From: JBBCJT01 sp037190665
GTDB lineage: Bacteria > Pseudomonadota > Alphaproteobacteria > Acetobacterales > Acetobacteraceae
Assembly: GCA_037190665.1 (NCBI GenBank)
Contig: JBBCJT010000137.1
Coordinates: 13,541-77,540, forward strand
Direction: 5' to 3'
DNA length: 64,000 bases
Shown: positions 8,098-15,195 of the stretch, one piece after another
Layout: each line of letters begins with the position of its first letter
Position numbering within the stretch: position 1 is the stretch's first letter
The notes under the pieces: model-generated
The model's input: only the letters and a program-made list of their open reading frames with translations
Database searches by the model: none
Told to the model about the DNA's origin: nothing
Translations under genes and position numbers: made by a program

Positions 8098-9063
8098 TTA
8101 TGTGGCGTCCAGCGCGGCGATGAGGCCCCCCATGTCGGCGGGCATCGGCGTCTCGAAGGACAGGGCAGCCCCGGTGCGCGGATGGGCGAAGCCGAGCCGG
8201 GCGGCGTGCAGGGCCTGCCGGGGAAAATCGAGCAATGTCCGGCGGATATCGGCCGGCAGCCGGGACGCGGCCGTCGGCGTGCGGCGCAGGTAGACCGGAT
8301 CGCCGACGATGGGATGGCCGCGGCTGGCGAGGTGGACGCGGATCTGATGGGTGCGGCCGGTGGCGAGCCGGCATTCGAGCAGCGCGCAGCCGGCGTGCCA
8401 GATTCTCAACGTGCGATAGCGGGTCAGCGCCGGCTTTCCGCCCCTTGCGACAACGGCCATGCGCTTGCGCTCCCGCGGGTCGCGGCCGATCGCGCCCTCG
8501 ATCTCCCCGGCCGGCGGGGCGGGCAGGCCCCAGGCGAGGGCAAGGTAGGCGCGATCCAGGTCGCGGGCGGCGAAGGCGGTGGTCAGCGCGGCGTTGGCAA
8601 GCTCGGTCTTGGCCACGACCATGACCCCGGAGGTGTCCTTGTCGAGCCGGTGGACGATCCCCGGCCGCTTCTCCCCGTTGATCCCCGGCAGCGTGTCCCC
8701 ACAATGGGCGAGCAGGGCGTTGACGAGCGTGCCCGCCTCGTTGCCCGGGGCCGGGTGGACGACGAGGCCGGCCGGCTTGTCGAGCACGATAAGGTCCGCA
8801 TCCTCGTAAAGGATGGTGAACGGGATCGCCTCTGGCGCCGGGCGGGCCGAGGCCGGATCGGGCAGGACCAGCACGTAGCGCGCCCCGGCCCGCACCGATT
8901 CGGCCGGATCCGACAGGGCATGCCCGTCGCGCGTGGCGGCCCCCGCCTCGATCAACGCCTTGACGCGGGATCGGGAGATGTCGCCTAAGGCCGAGGCGAG
9001 GAAGCGGTCGGCGCGTTCGCCGGCGGCGGCGGCGGGCGCTGTGGCCTCGCGGAATTGGGGCAT
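8098..9063 (-). CDS. rluD: Large-subunit rRNA pseudouridine synthase RluD-like
   Basis: Pseudouridine synthase of 321 residues in the RluA family. An S4 RNA-binding domain spans roughly residues 15-65 (ADRFLASALGDISRSRVKAL). The catalytic domain follows, with DLIVLDKPAGLVVHP, the active-site motif GIVHRLDKDTSG and the C-terminal GRTHQIRVHLASRGHPIVGD. The presence of the S4 domain favours RluD or RluC over RluA. The frame extends upstream to 9315, but the ATG at 9063 (MPQFREATAP) gives the expected length. rluD next to rpoH is a conserved alphaproteobacterial arrangement. Only 6 bp separate this start from the divergent DUF6476-like gene. Confidence 0.93.
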   Translation of the reverse strand: MPQFREATAPAAAAGERADRFLASALGDISRSRVKALIEAGAATRDGHALSDPAESVRAGARYVLVLPDPASARPAPEAIPFTILYEDADLIVLDKPAGLVVHPAPGNEAGTLVNALLAHCGDTLPGINGEKRPGIVHRLDKDTSGVMVVAKTELANAALTTAFAARDLDRAYLALAWGLPAPPAGEIEGAIGRDPRERKRMAVVARGGKPALTRYRTLRIWHAGCALLECRLATGRTHQIRVHLASRGHPIVGDPVYLRRTPTAASRLPADIRRTLLDFPRQALHAARLGFAHPRTGAALSFETPMPADMGGLIAALDAT

Positions 9064-9069
9064 GGCGCG

Positions 9070-9396
9070 ATGACTACACCAGGCAGGGGCGGCGCGCTCG
9101 CCCCCGGATCGGCAGGCTACCGGGCGCTGAAGATCGCCGTGGTGGTGATGGGACTGATGATCGTCGCCGGCACGGTGCTGCTGGGCGTGCTCGCGACCCG
9201 CAGGCTGGGCGGGGCGGTCGCGGGCGGCGAGGCGACGGGCACGCTGGTGCTGGACGAGCCGGCGGGGACGCGGATCGTGGCGATCGCATCGGCGGGGAAC
9301 CGCTTGGCCGTGCATGTGACCGGCGGCGGGCCGGACCGGGTGCTGCTGGTCGATCCGGCGCAGATGACGGTGACGGCGCGTATCGGGGTGCCCTGA
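9070..9396 (+). CDS. DUF6476-like small membrane protein
   Basis: Protein of 108 residues with one predicted transmembrane helix near the N-terminus (LKIAVVVMGLMIVAGTVLLG) and a short polar C-terminal domain ending LVDPAQMTVTARIGVP. The pattern of one N-terminal anchor plus a beta-rich domain beside rluD/rpoH matches the alphaproteobacterial DUF6476 proteins; no function is established. ATG 9070 is preferred over the in-frame TTG at 9055, which would overlap the rluD start. It converges on the LysR gene, ending 25 bp before that gene's stop. Confidence 0.75.
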   Translation: MTTPGRGGALAPGSAGYRALKIAVVVMGLMIVAGTVLLGVLATRRLGGAVAGGEATGTLVLDEPAGTRIVAIASAGNRLAVHVTGGGPDRVLLVDPAQMTVTARIGVP

Positions 9397-9421
9397 TACC
9401 GGGGACGCCGCACGCTCTTCG

Positions 9422-10321
9422 TCAGGGTCCGGGGCTGCCGGCCGCGGCCTGCGCGCGCAGCTCCGCCGCGAAGGCCTCGCTCAGCCGGTCCCGCGCACCG
9501 CCTCGCGGACGCAGCAGCAGGTAGCGGAACGCCACGGCCGGCGCGAACCTCAGCGCGACGATCGGCAGCGCCCGGGCATCGGCCGCGACGAGCGGGTTGA
9601 CCAGCGAAACCCCCAGCCCCGCCGCGACGAGCTGGCACAGCGTGGCGCTGTACTGGGTCTCCAGCCGCATGCGCGGCGCAATGCCGACGCTGCGGAACAC
9701 CTCGTCGGAGGCGTGGCGCGTGCCGTCCTCCAGACCCAGCGCCAGAAAGGGCTCGCCGGCGATGTCGTGCGGCCCGACCGGCCGGCGGCGGCGCGCAAGG
9801 CGATGGCCTCGCGGCACGACGAGCACCCCCTCGAGCGTGAGGAAGTCCTCCTCCTCGACCTCGGGGTAGTCGCTGCGGGGCGCGGCGATCCCGAGATCCG
9901 CCTGCTGCGTCGCGATCCATTCGTAGACCACGCTGGAGCGGCGGACCTGCAGCGCCACCGTGGCCTGCGGCCGCTCGCCCATGAACCGGGCGAGGGCGTC
10001 CGCCATCAGCCCGCCGGCCAGCGCGGGCAGGCAGGCGACGCGCAGCCGGCCGGTGCCGAAATTGCGGATGTCCTGCGCCGCCGAGCGCAGCCGGTCGATG
10101 CCGCTGAACGCGCGCTCCACCTCGCGCAGGAACGCCTCGCCTTCGGGGGTCAGCCGCGCGGCCCCCTGGCCACGGAGGAACAGCGCGAAGCCGACGCTGT
10201 GTTCGAGCCGCGCGACGGATCGCGTCAGCGAGGGCTGCCCGATGTCGAGCGCCCGCGCGGCGCGCGAGAAGCCGCCGTACTGCGCCACGGCCTGAAACGC
10301 AGCGACCTGGCGGAAATCCAT
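9422..10321 (-). CDS. LysR-family transcriptional regulator
   Basis: Regulator of 299 residues. The N-terminal winged HTH (FRQVAAFQAVAQYGGFSRAA, then IGQPSLTRSVARLEHSVG) is followed by a periplasmic-binding-like effector domain (LRVACLPALAGGLMADALA). The start at 10321 (MDFRQVAAF) fits the family; an upstream in-frame extension to 10378 is unlikely. It is divergent from the PLP/FAD/ABC/lyase operon at 10405-16704 and is the obvious candidate activator. A perfect inverted repeat lies between the two (10369-10397). The inducer is unknown. Confidence 0.93.
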   Translation of the reverse strand: MDFRQVAAFQAVAQYGGFSRAARALDIGQPSLTRSVARLEHSVGFALFLRGQGAARLTPEGEAFLREVERAFSGIDRLRSAAQDIRNFGTGRLRVACLPALAGGLMADALARFMGERPQATVALQVRRSSVVYEWIATQQADLGIAAPRSDYPEVEEEDFLTLEGVLVVPRGHRLARRRRPVGPHDIAGEPFLALGLEDGTRHASDEVFRSVGIAPRMRLETQYSATLCQLVAAGLGVSLVNPLVAADARALPIVALRFAPAVAFRYLLLRPRGGARDRLSEAFAAELRAQAAAGSPGP

Positions 10322-10368
10322 GCCGCCTCCCGATGCCTCCGGCGCATGGAAACTGCGCCTGCGGGCAT

Positions 10369-10397
10369 TTGACGGCATGAGGGTGCCTGGCCGTCAA
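10369..10397. promoter_or_regulatory. Candidate LysR operator
   Basis: Perfect 7-bp inverted repeat TTGACGG (10369-10375) / CCGTCAA (10391-10397) with a 15-bp spacer. It lies in the 83-bp divergent gap and ends 7 bp before the GTG of the operon's first gene. LysR proteins bind interrupted dyads in such positions. Confidence 0.5.
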
Positions 10398-10404
10398 TGA
10401 TCGC

Positions 10405-11589
10405 GTGGCGGGCGGAACGATCCTTCGGCGCAATCCCGGCCTGATCGGCTTTCGTCCGCTGGACGGAGGGCCTGATCTGCCGGTCGGCGACTGGACGGAG
10501 GGCTGCCCGCGAGCGCGTGCGGCCGGGACCCCCACCAGCGTCCGCGCCGTCTACGCGCAGCAGCCGCGCAGTCTGCCCCCCGCCGGCGCCCGCATGGCGC
10601 AGGCAGGCGAGTGGCTGCCTTACCTTGCGTGGGACGGGCTGGGCGAGGGCGGCACCCCGCTGATCGAGCTGCCGCCGCCCGCGCCGCTCGCTGATCTGCG
10701 CATCAAGGCCGAGTGGATGAACCCCACCGGCAGCCACAAGGACCGGATGTCGCCGCTGGTCGTCGCCCGTGCGAGGGAACGAAGGGCGCGGGGCGTGATC
10801 TGCGCGTCCTCGGGCAATGCCGCGCTGTCGCTGGCGGCGTATGCGGCGCGCGCCGGCATCGCCTGCTGCGTCGTCGTCGGCAGCACGGTGCCGGCTGCCA
10901 CGCGTACCGCGCTGGAGCGCCTCGGCGCCCGGATGATCCCGGCCGGTGACGGCATCGCGCGCTGGACCGCCATGCGGCGGCTTGTGGACGCGGAGGGCTG
11001 GTATCCGGCCACGAACTACGCGCTGCCGGCGGCCGGCAGCAACGCGTGGGGTGTCGAGGGGTACCGCACGCTCGCCTTCGAACTGGCGGCGGAGATGCCG
11101 GACGGGATCGACGCGGTGGTCGTGCCGACCGCGCGCGGTGACACCGCGCACGGCCTTGCCACCGGCTTCCAGGCGTTGCGGGAAGCGGGGCTATGGCAGC
11201 ACGAGGGTCCGCGCGTCGTGGCGGTGGAACCGTTCGCCCGCGTCTCCGCGGTGCTCGCCGGCACGGCGCGCACCACGGACGACTTCGCCGGCCAGACGCA
11301 GCAGACCTCCATCGCGGGGGAGACGACGACCGACCAGGCCGTGCGGGCCGTGCGCGACACGGGTGGTGTGGCGCTGGTGATCGACGATGCGGCCGCCGCC
11401 GCGGCGCAGGCCACCCTCGCGTCGCGCCACGGCCTGCTGCTGGAGCTTTGCGCAGCGGCCACCTTCGCAGCAGTGCCACGCCTCGCCGGGATGCTGGCAC
11501 CATCCGGCGGGCGGGTCGTGCTGATCGGGACGGCATCCGCGGCACTGGAGGCCGCATACGCGGCAGCAAGGCTGGAGACCGCTGCATGA
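10405..11589 (+). CDS. PLP-dependent fold-type II enzyme, threonine-synthase-like
   Basis: Protein of 394 residues in the threonine synthase / diaminopropionate ammonia-lyase / serine-threonine dehydratase superfamily. The PLP-lysine motif reads NPTGSHKDR (threonine synthase has NPTGSFKDR). The cofactor-binding glycine/asparagine loop reads SSGNAALSLAAYAA. The start is GTG; the N-terminal segment with TEGCPRARAAGTP resembles the threonine-synthase leader, so this start is kept. No thrA or thrB gene is nearby. Instead it opens an operon with an FAD amine oxidase (ATGA overlap), an amino-acid importer and an ASL-like lyase. A catabolic beta- or gamma-elimination on an amino acid is therefore more likely than threonine synthesis. 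Confidence 0.85.
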   Translation: MAGGTILRRNPGLIGFRPLDGGPDLPVGDWTEGCPRARAAGTPTSVRAVYAQQPRSLPPAGARMAQAGEWLPYLAWDGLGEGGTPLIELPPPAPLADLRIKAEWMNPTGSHKDRMSPLVVARARERRARGVICASSGNAALSLAAYAARAGIACCVVVGSTVPAATRTALERLGARMIPAGDGIARWTAMRRLVDAEGWYPATNYALPAAGSNAWGVEGYRTLAFELAAEMPDGIDAVVVPTARGDTAHGLATGFQALREAGLWQHEGPRVVAVEPFARVSAVLAGTARTTDDFAGQTQQTSIAGETTTDQAVRAVRDTGGVALVIDDAAAAAAQATLASRHGLLLELCAAATFAAVPRLAGMLAPSGGRVVLIGTASAALEAAYAAARLETAA

Positions 11590-12956
11590 CCGCTTCCGCC
11601 TTCCATCCGGACTTCCGCGCCGAGCCGTACTGGTGGGAGGCCGCCCCTCCGGAGGACGCGCGCAGCGAGGCGCTGCCGGAGCGCGCCGATCTCGTCATCG
11701 TCGGCAGCGGCTTCGCCGGCCTCTCGGCGGCGCTGGAGGCGGCGCGCGCCGGGGCGTCGGTCGTAGTGCTGGATGGCGGGCCGCTCGGCGGCGGGGCATC
11801 CTCACGTTCGGGCGGGATGGTCAGTTCCGGCCAGAAGCTGGTGCTGACCGAGGCGCTGAAGGGACTTCCGGCCGCCAAGCAGGTCGCGGCGCTGGAGGAC
11901 AGCAAGGCGACGTTCGAGTTCCTCAAGGACCTCGTCGCGCGCGAACGCCTCGATGCCGACCTGCAACTTTGTGGCCGCTTCTTCGGCGCCTTCGCGCCCG
12001 CACATCTCGCGACCCTGCGGCGCAACGCGGAGACGCTGCACGCCCGCACCGGTGTAACGGTCCGCATCCTGTCGCGCGAGGAGCAGCGCAGCGAGGTCGG
12101 CTCGGACTACTTCCACGGCGGCTTCGTCGTGGAGGACTACGGCGGGGTGCATCCGGCCAAGCTGAACCGCGCCCTGCGCGATGCGGCCCGCGCGGCGGGG
12201 GCCGCGCTGTACAGCCACGCGCGCGTGCTCGGTACGGAACGGGACGGGGACGGTCATCTGGTCCGCAGCGAGCGCGGCGCCATCCGCGCCGCGCATGTGC
12301 TGTTCGCCACCAACGGCTACACGGACGATGCGAGCCGCTGGCTGCGGAAGCGCGTGGTGCCGGTGATGAGCTACCAGATCGCCACCGAGCCGCTCCCGCC
12401 CGGGATGATGGACCGGCTGATCCCGCACCGGCGCATGGTCACCGACAGCCGCAAGGAACTGACCTACACGCGGCCGTCGCCGGACGGGACGCGCATCCTC
12501 TTCGGCTGCCGCCCGCGCGCCATCGATGCGGCGCCCGAGGCGCTGGCGATGCGCATGCGCGCGCGGATGCTGCGGATCTGGCCGGAGCTTGCGCCGATCC
12601 GCCTGACCCATGCCTGGGGCGGCTTCGTGGGCATGACCGCGGACAGCATCCCGCATGTGGCGGAGAAGGACGGGGTGATGCACGCCGTCGGCTGCAACGG
12701 CAACGGCGTGGCGCTGATGACCTTCCTCGGCTGGCACGCCGCGCAACTGATGCTCGGCCGCACCAACCGCCGCGCCTTCTTTGCCGACATTCCCTTTCCG
12801 GCCGTGCCGCCGCCCGCGAACCGGTCCTGGTTCGTGCCGCTGGCGAGCGCCGCTTACCACCTGCGCGATTTCGCCGCGAACCCCGGTGAAGTCGTGGCCG
12901 AACGCCTGGGTCGGATGCGTCCGGTCCGCACGTCAAAAACCAACGAAGGAGGCTGA
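11586..12956 (+). CDS. FAD-dependent amine/amino-acid oxidase (DAO family)
   Basis: Flavoprotein of 456 residues. After about 30 leader residues comes the dinucleotide fold (ADLVIVGSGFAGLSAALEA). The DAO-type C-terminus follows: LTHAWGGFVGMTADSIPHV and GCNGNGVALMTFLGWHAAQL. This layout is that of gamma-glutamylputrescine oxidase and related secondary-amine oxidases, which oxidise a C-N bond to release an amine and an aldehyde or keto acid. Its ATG overlaps the preceding stop (ATGA), and the receptor gene follows after 3 bp, so it is firmly inside the operon. The substrate is not known. Confidence 0.9.
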   Translation: MTASAFHPDFRAEPYWWEAAPPEDARSEALPERADLVIVGSGFAGLSAALEAARAGASVVVLDGGPLGGGASSRSGGMVSSGQKLVLTEALKGLPAAKQVAALEDSKATFEFLKDLVARERLDADLQLCGRFFGAFAPAHLATLRRNAETLHARTGVTVRILSREEQRSEVGSDYFHGGFVVEDYGGVHPAKLNRALRDAARAAGAALYSHARVLGTERDGDGHLVRSERGAIRAAHVLFATNGYTDDASRWLRKRVVPVMSYQIATEPLPPGMMDRLIPHRRMVTDSRKELTYTRPSPDGTRILFGCRPRAIDAAPEALAMRMRARMLRIWPELAPIRLTHAWGGFVGMTADSIPHVAEKDGVMHAVGCNGNGVALMTFLGWHAAQLMLGRTNRRAFFADIPFPAVPPPANRSWFVPLASAAYHLRDFAANPGEVVAERLGRMRPVRTSKTNEGG

Positions 12957-12959
12957 GGG

Positions 12960-13790
12960 ATGAAGTTCTTCCGCAGGACATTGGCGGGGGCGGCGCTGCT
13001 CGCCGCGCTCGGCGTCCCGGCGCTGGCGCAGCAATTGCCACCGCTGCCGCAGGCGATCCGCGATCAGGGCGTGCTGCGCGCAGGCGTGCGCTGCGACCAG
13101 CCGCCCTATGGATTCCGCGGCCCCGATGGCGGCTTCGCCGGTGTCGAGGTCGACATGGCGCGCCAGATGGCTGCGTGGGCCTTCGGCAGCGCCGACAAGA
13201 TCGAGCTGCAATGCGTCACCGCCGATAACCGAATTCCGCAGCTCAACGCCCGCCGCGTCGATCTGCTGATCGCGACGCTGGGCGTGACGCCGGAACGCGC
13301 CCGCGTCATCGACTTCTCCGAAGGCTATCGCTGGGGCGGTTCCGATCTTCTGGTACCCAAGGACAGCCCGATCCAGAAGCTCGACGACATCAAGGACCGC
13401 ACGGTGATCATGCTGCGCGGCACGACGCAGGCGCTGTGGTTCGATGCGAACATGCCGAACCTGAAGTCGCTGCGGCTGAACACCGCATCCGACGCGCTGC
13501 AGGCGCTCCAGCAAGGACGCGGCGATGCCTATGCCCACGACGCTGCCACGCTGATCGTCATCGCCGCCCGCGATCCCAACCTGCGGCTGGTCGGCGAACC
13601 CTTCGCTGTCTCCGACGCGGCGGTGGGGGTGCGCAAGAACGAGCCGGAGTGGAAGGCCTGGATCAATGCGGCACTGGAGCGGATGAAGGCCGAAGGCCTG
13701 TACACGAAGTGGGTGAACCATTGGGTGCCGGAGGAGATCCGCGGCCCCTACATGGACGCCTTCACCAAGCCGCGCCCGACGGCGCGCTGA
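12960..13790 (+). CDS. Polar amino-acid ABC transporter substrate-binding protein
   Basis: Periplasmic receptor of 276 residues in SBP family 3. The signal peptide ends GVPALAQ. The mature protein begins with LPQAIRDQGVLRAGVRCDQPPYGF, and the ligand-binding core includes GGFAGVEVDMARQMA and LLIATLGVTPERARVIDFSE, hallmark phrases of glutamine/arginine/histidine-type receptors. A strong ribosome site (GGAGGCTGAGGG) precedes the ATG. Two permease genes follow, but no ATPase gene. It presumably supplies the substrate for the flanking PLP, FAD and lyase enzymes. Confidence 0.93.
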   Translation: MKFFRRTLAGAALLAALGVPALAQQLPPLPQAIRDQGVLRAGVRCDQPPYGFRGPDGGFAGVEVDMARQMAAWAFGSADKIELQCVTADNRIPQLNARRVDLLIATLGVTPERARVIDFSEGYRWGGSDLLVPKDSPIQKLDDIKDRTVIMLRGTTQALWFDANMPNLKSLRLNTASDALQALQQGRGDAYAHDAATLIVIAARDPNLRLVGEPFAVSDAAVGVRKNEPEWKAWINAALERMKAEGLYTKWVNHWVPEEIRGPYMDAFTKPRPTAR

Positions 13791-13802
13791 CGCGGCCGCG
13801 CG

Positions 13803-14465
13803 TTGGAATTCGATCTCGACTATCTGATGCGGCAGATGCCGGCGCTGCGCGCCGGCATCCTGCTGACGATCCAGGTGAGCGCGATCGCGGTCGTGCTCTC
13901 CATCGGCATCGGTCTCATCGGGGCGAGCATCCGCGTCATGCGGGTGCCGGTGCTCGACCGGATCGTCGCTTTCTATGTGGAATTCATCCGCAACACGCCG
14001 CTGCTGGTGCAGCTCTTCTTCGTGTTCTTCGGGCTGCCCACGATCGGGCTGACGCTGTCGCTGTTCTGGTCGGGCGTGCTGGCGCTGACGCTGTGGGCCG
14101 GCGCATTCCAGACCGAGAACGTGCGCGGCGGACTCTCGGCCGTGTCGCCGGGGTTGCGTGAGGCGGCACGAGCGCTCGGTCTGTCGCAGATTCAGTACCT
14201 GCGATTGATCGGCCTGCCGCTCGCGGTGCGGATCGGCTTGCCGGCCATGCTCAACACCTGCGTCTCGCTGGTGAAGAACAGCGCCTACGTTTCCGCGATC
14301 GGCCTGCAGGACCTCGCCGGTGTCGCGTTCGACCGCATCGCCAGCGACTTCCGCGCGTTCGAGATGCTGGCCGTGCTTCTGGTGGGCTATCTCGCGCTCG
14401 TGCTCAGCCTCAGCGCGGCGGTGCGGCTTCTTGAGCACCGGCTGCAGGCGCCGTTCCGCTCATGA
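13803..14465 (+). CDS. Amino-acid ABC transporter permease (first subunit)
   Basis: Inner-membrane permease of 220 residues, HisM/GlnP family. It has several hydrophobic helices, the early signature FIRNTPLLVQLFF, and the EAA loop LREAARALGLSQIQYLRLIGLP that contacts the ATPase. The start is TTG, 12 bp after the receptor stop. Its stop overlaps the ATG of the second permease by 4 bp. Confidence 0.92.
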   Translation: MEFDLDYLMRQMPALRAGILLTIQVSAIAVVLSIGIGLIGASIRVMRVPVLDRIVAFYVEFIRNTPLLVQLFFVFFGLPTIGLTLSLFWSGVLALTLWAGAFQTENVRGGLSAVSPGLREAARALGLSQIQYLRLIGLPLAVRIGLPAMLNTCVSLVKNSAYVSAIGLQDLAGVAFDRIASDFRAFEMLAVLLVGYLALVLSLSAAVRLLEHRLQAPFRS

Positions 14466-15181
14466 GCTACGGGCTCGCCCTGATCGCGGAGAATGCGCAG
14501 CTTCTGCTGATCGGCCTGCGCGCCACGCTGCTGCTCGCGCTGGTGACGCTGATCGCCTCCACGATACTGGGGGTGCTGTTCGGCACGCTCGCCACGGTGA
14601 AGTCGCGCGCGGTGCGGACGCTGGTCGCCTGCTATGTCGAGACCTTCCGCGACATCCCGCTGATCGTGACCATCTTCGCGATCTTCTTCGGCGCGCCCTA
14701 CGCGGGCGTACCGCTGGAACCGTTTCCGGCAGTCGCGCTCGGCCTGTCGCTCTGGGGCGGGGCGAACGGCGCGGAGATCGTGCGCGGCGGCATCCTGTCG
14801 GTCCCGAAGGGACAGCGAGAGGCAGCCGCGGCGCTCGGCCTGTATCCGTGGAAGATATACCTGCTGATCCTCTGGCCGCAGGCGCTGCGCGCCGTTCTGC
14901 CCGCCTATACCGGCCTGCTCGCGCTCATCATCCAGTCCACCTCCCTCGGCGCGCTGGTCGGCGTCACCGAGTTCCTCAAGGCGGGCGGGCTGATCATCGA
15001 GCGCAGCACGGTGATGCAGGGCATCAACCCCGCGTTCCAGATCTACATCTTCGTGCTGCTTGTCTACTTCGCCATCTGCTCCGTGCTGACCGCGCTGTCG
15101 CGTCGCCTGGAGAAGAAGCTTGCGCGTTCGGCCGGGCGTGTCGCCGGCGCGGTGCGCGCGCCCGACGCAGCGAGCATCTGA
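14462..15181 (+). CDS. Amino-acid ABC transporter permease (second subunit)
   Basis: Partner permease of 239 residues. It shows ETFRDIPLIVTIFAIFFGA near the N-terminus and the EAA loop QREAAAALGLYPWKIYLLIL. It starts in an ATGA overlap with the first permease. The usual third component, a GlnQ/HisP-type ATPase, is not encoded here or elsewhere in the window. The complex must borrow an ATPase, as some amino-acid importers do. The argininosuccinate-lyase-like gene follows after 14 bp. Confidence 0.92.
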   Translation: MSYGLALIAENAQLLLIGLRATLLLALVTLIASTILGVLFGTLATVKSRAVRTLVACYVETFRDIPLIVTIFAIFFGAPYAGVPLEPFPAVALGLSLWGGANGAEIVRGGILSVPKGQREAAAALGLYPWKIYLLILWPQALRAVLPAYTGLLALIIQSTSLGALVGVTEFLKAGGLIIERSTVMQGINPAFQIYIFVLLVYFAICSVLTALSRRLEKKLARSAGRVAGAVRAPDAASI

Positions 15182-15195
15182 AAACGGGAACCGCC

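Noticed and set aside
6053..8293. Open frame of 746 codons on the plus strand across AbrB, rpoH and part of rluD
   Set aside because: Antisense to three clear genes and crosses their boundaries and the rpoH terminator; composition is typical of a shadow frame.
10405..11589. Biosynthetic threonine synthase (thrC)
   Set aside because: No thrA or thrB context, NPTGSHKDR instead of NPTGSFKDR, and tight coupling to an FAD oxidase and importer.
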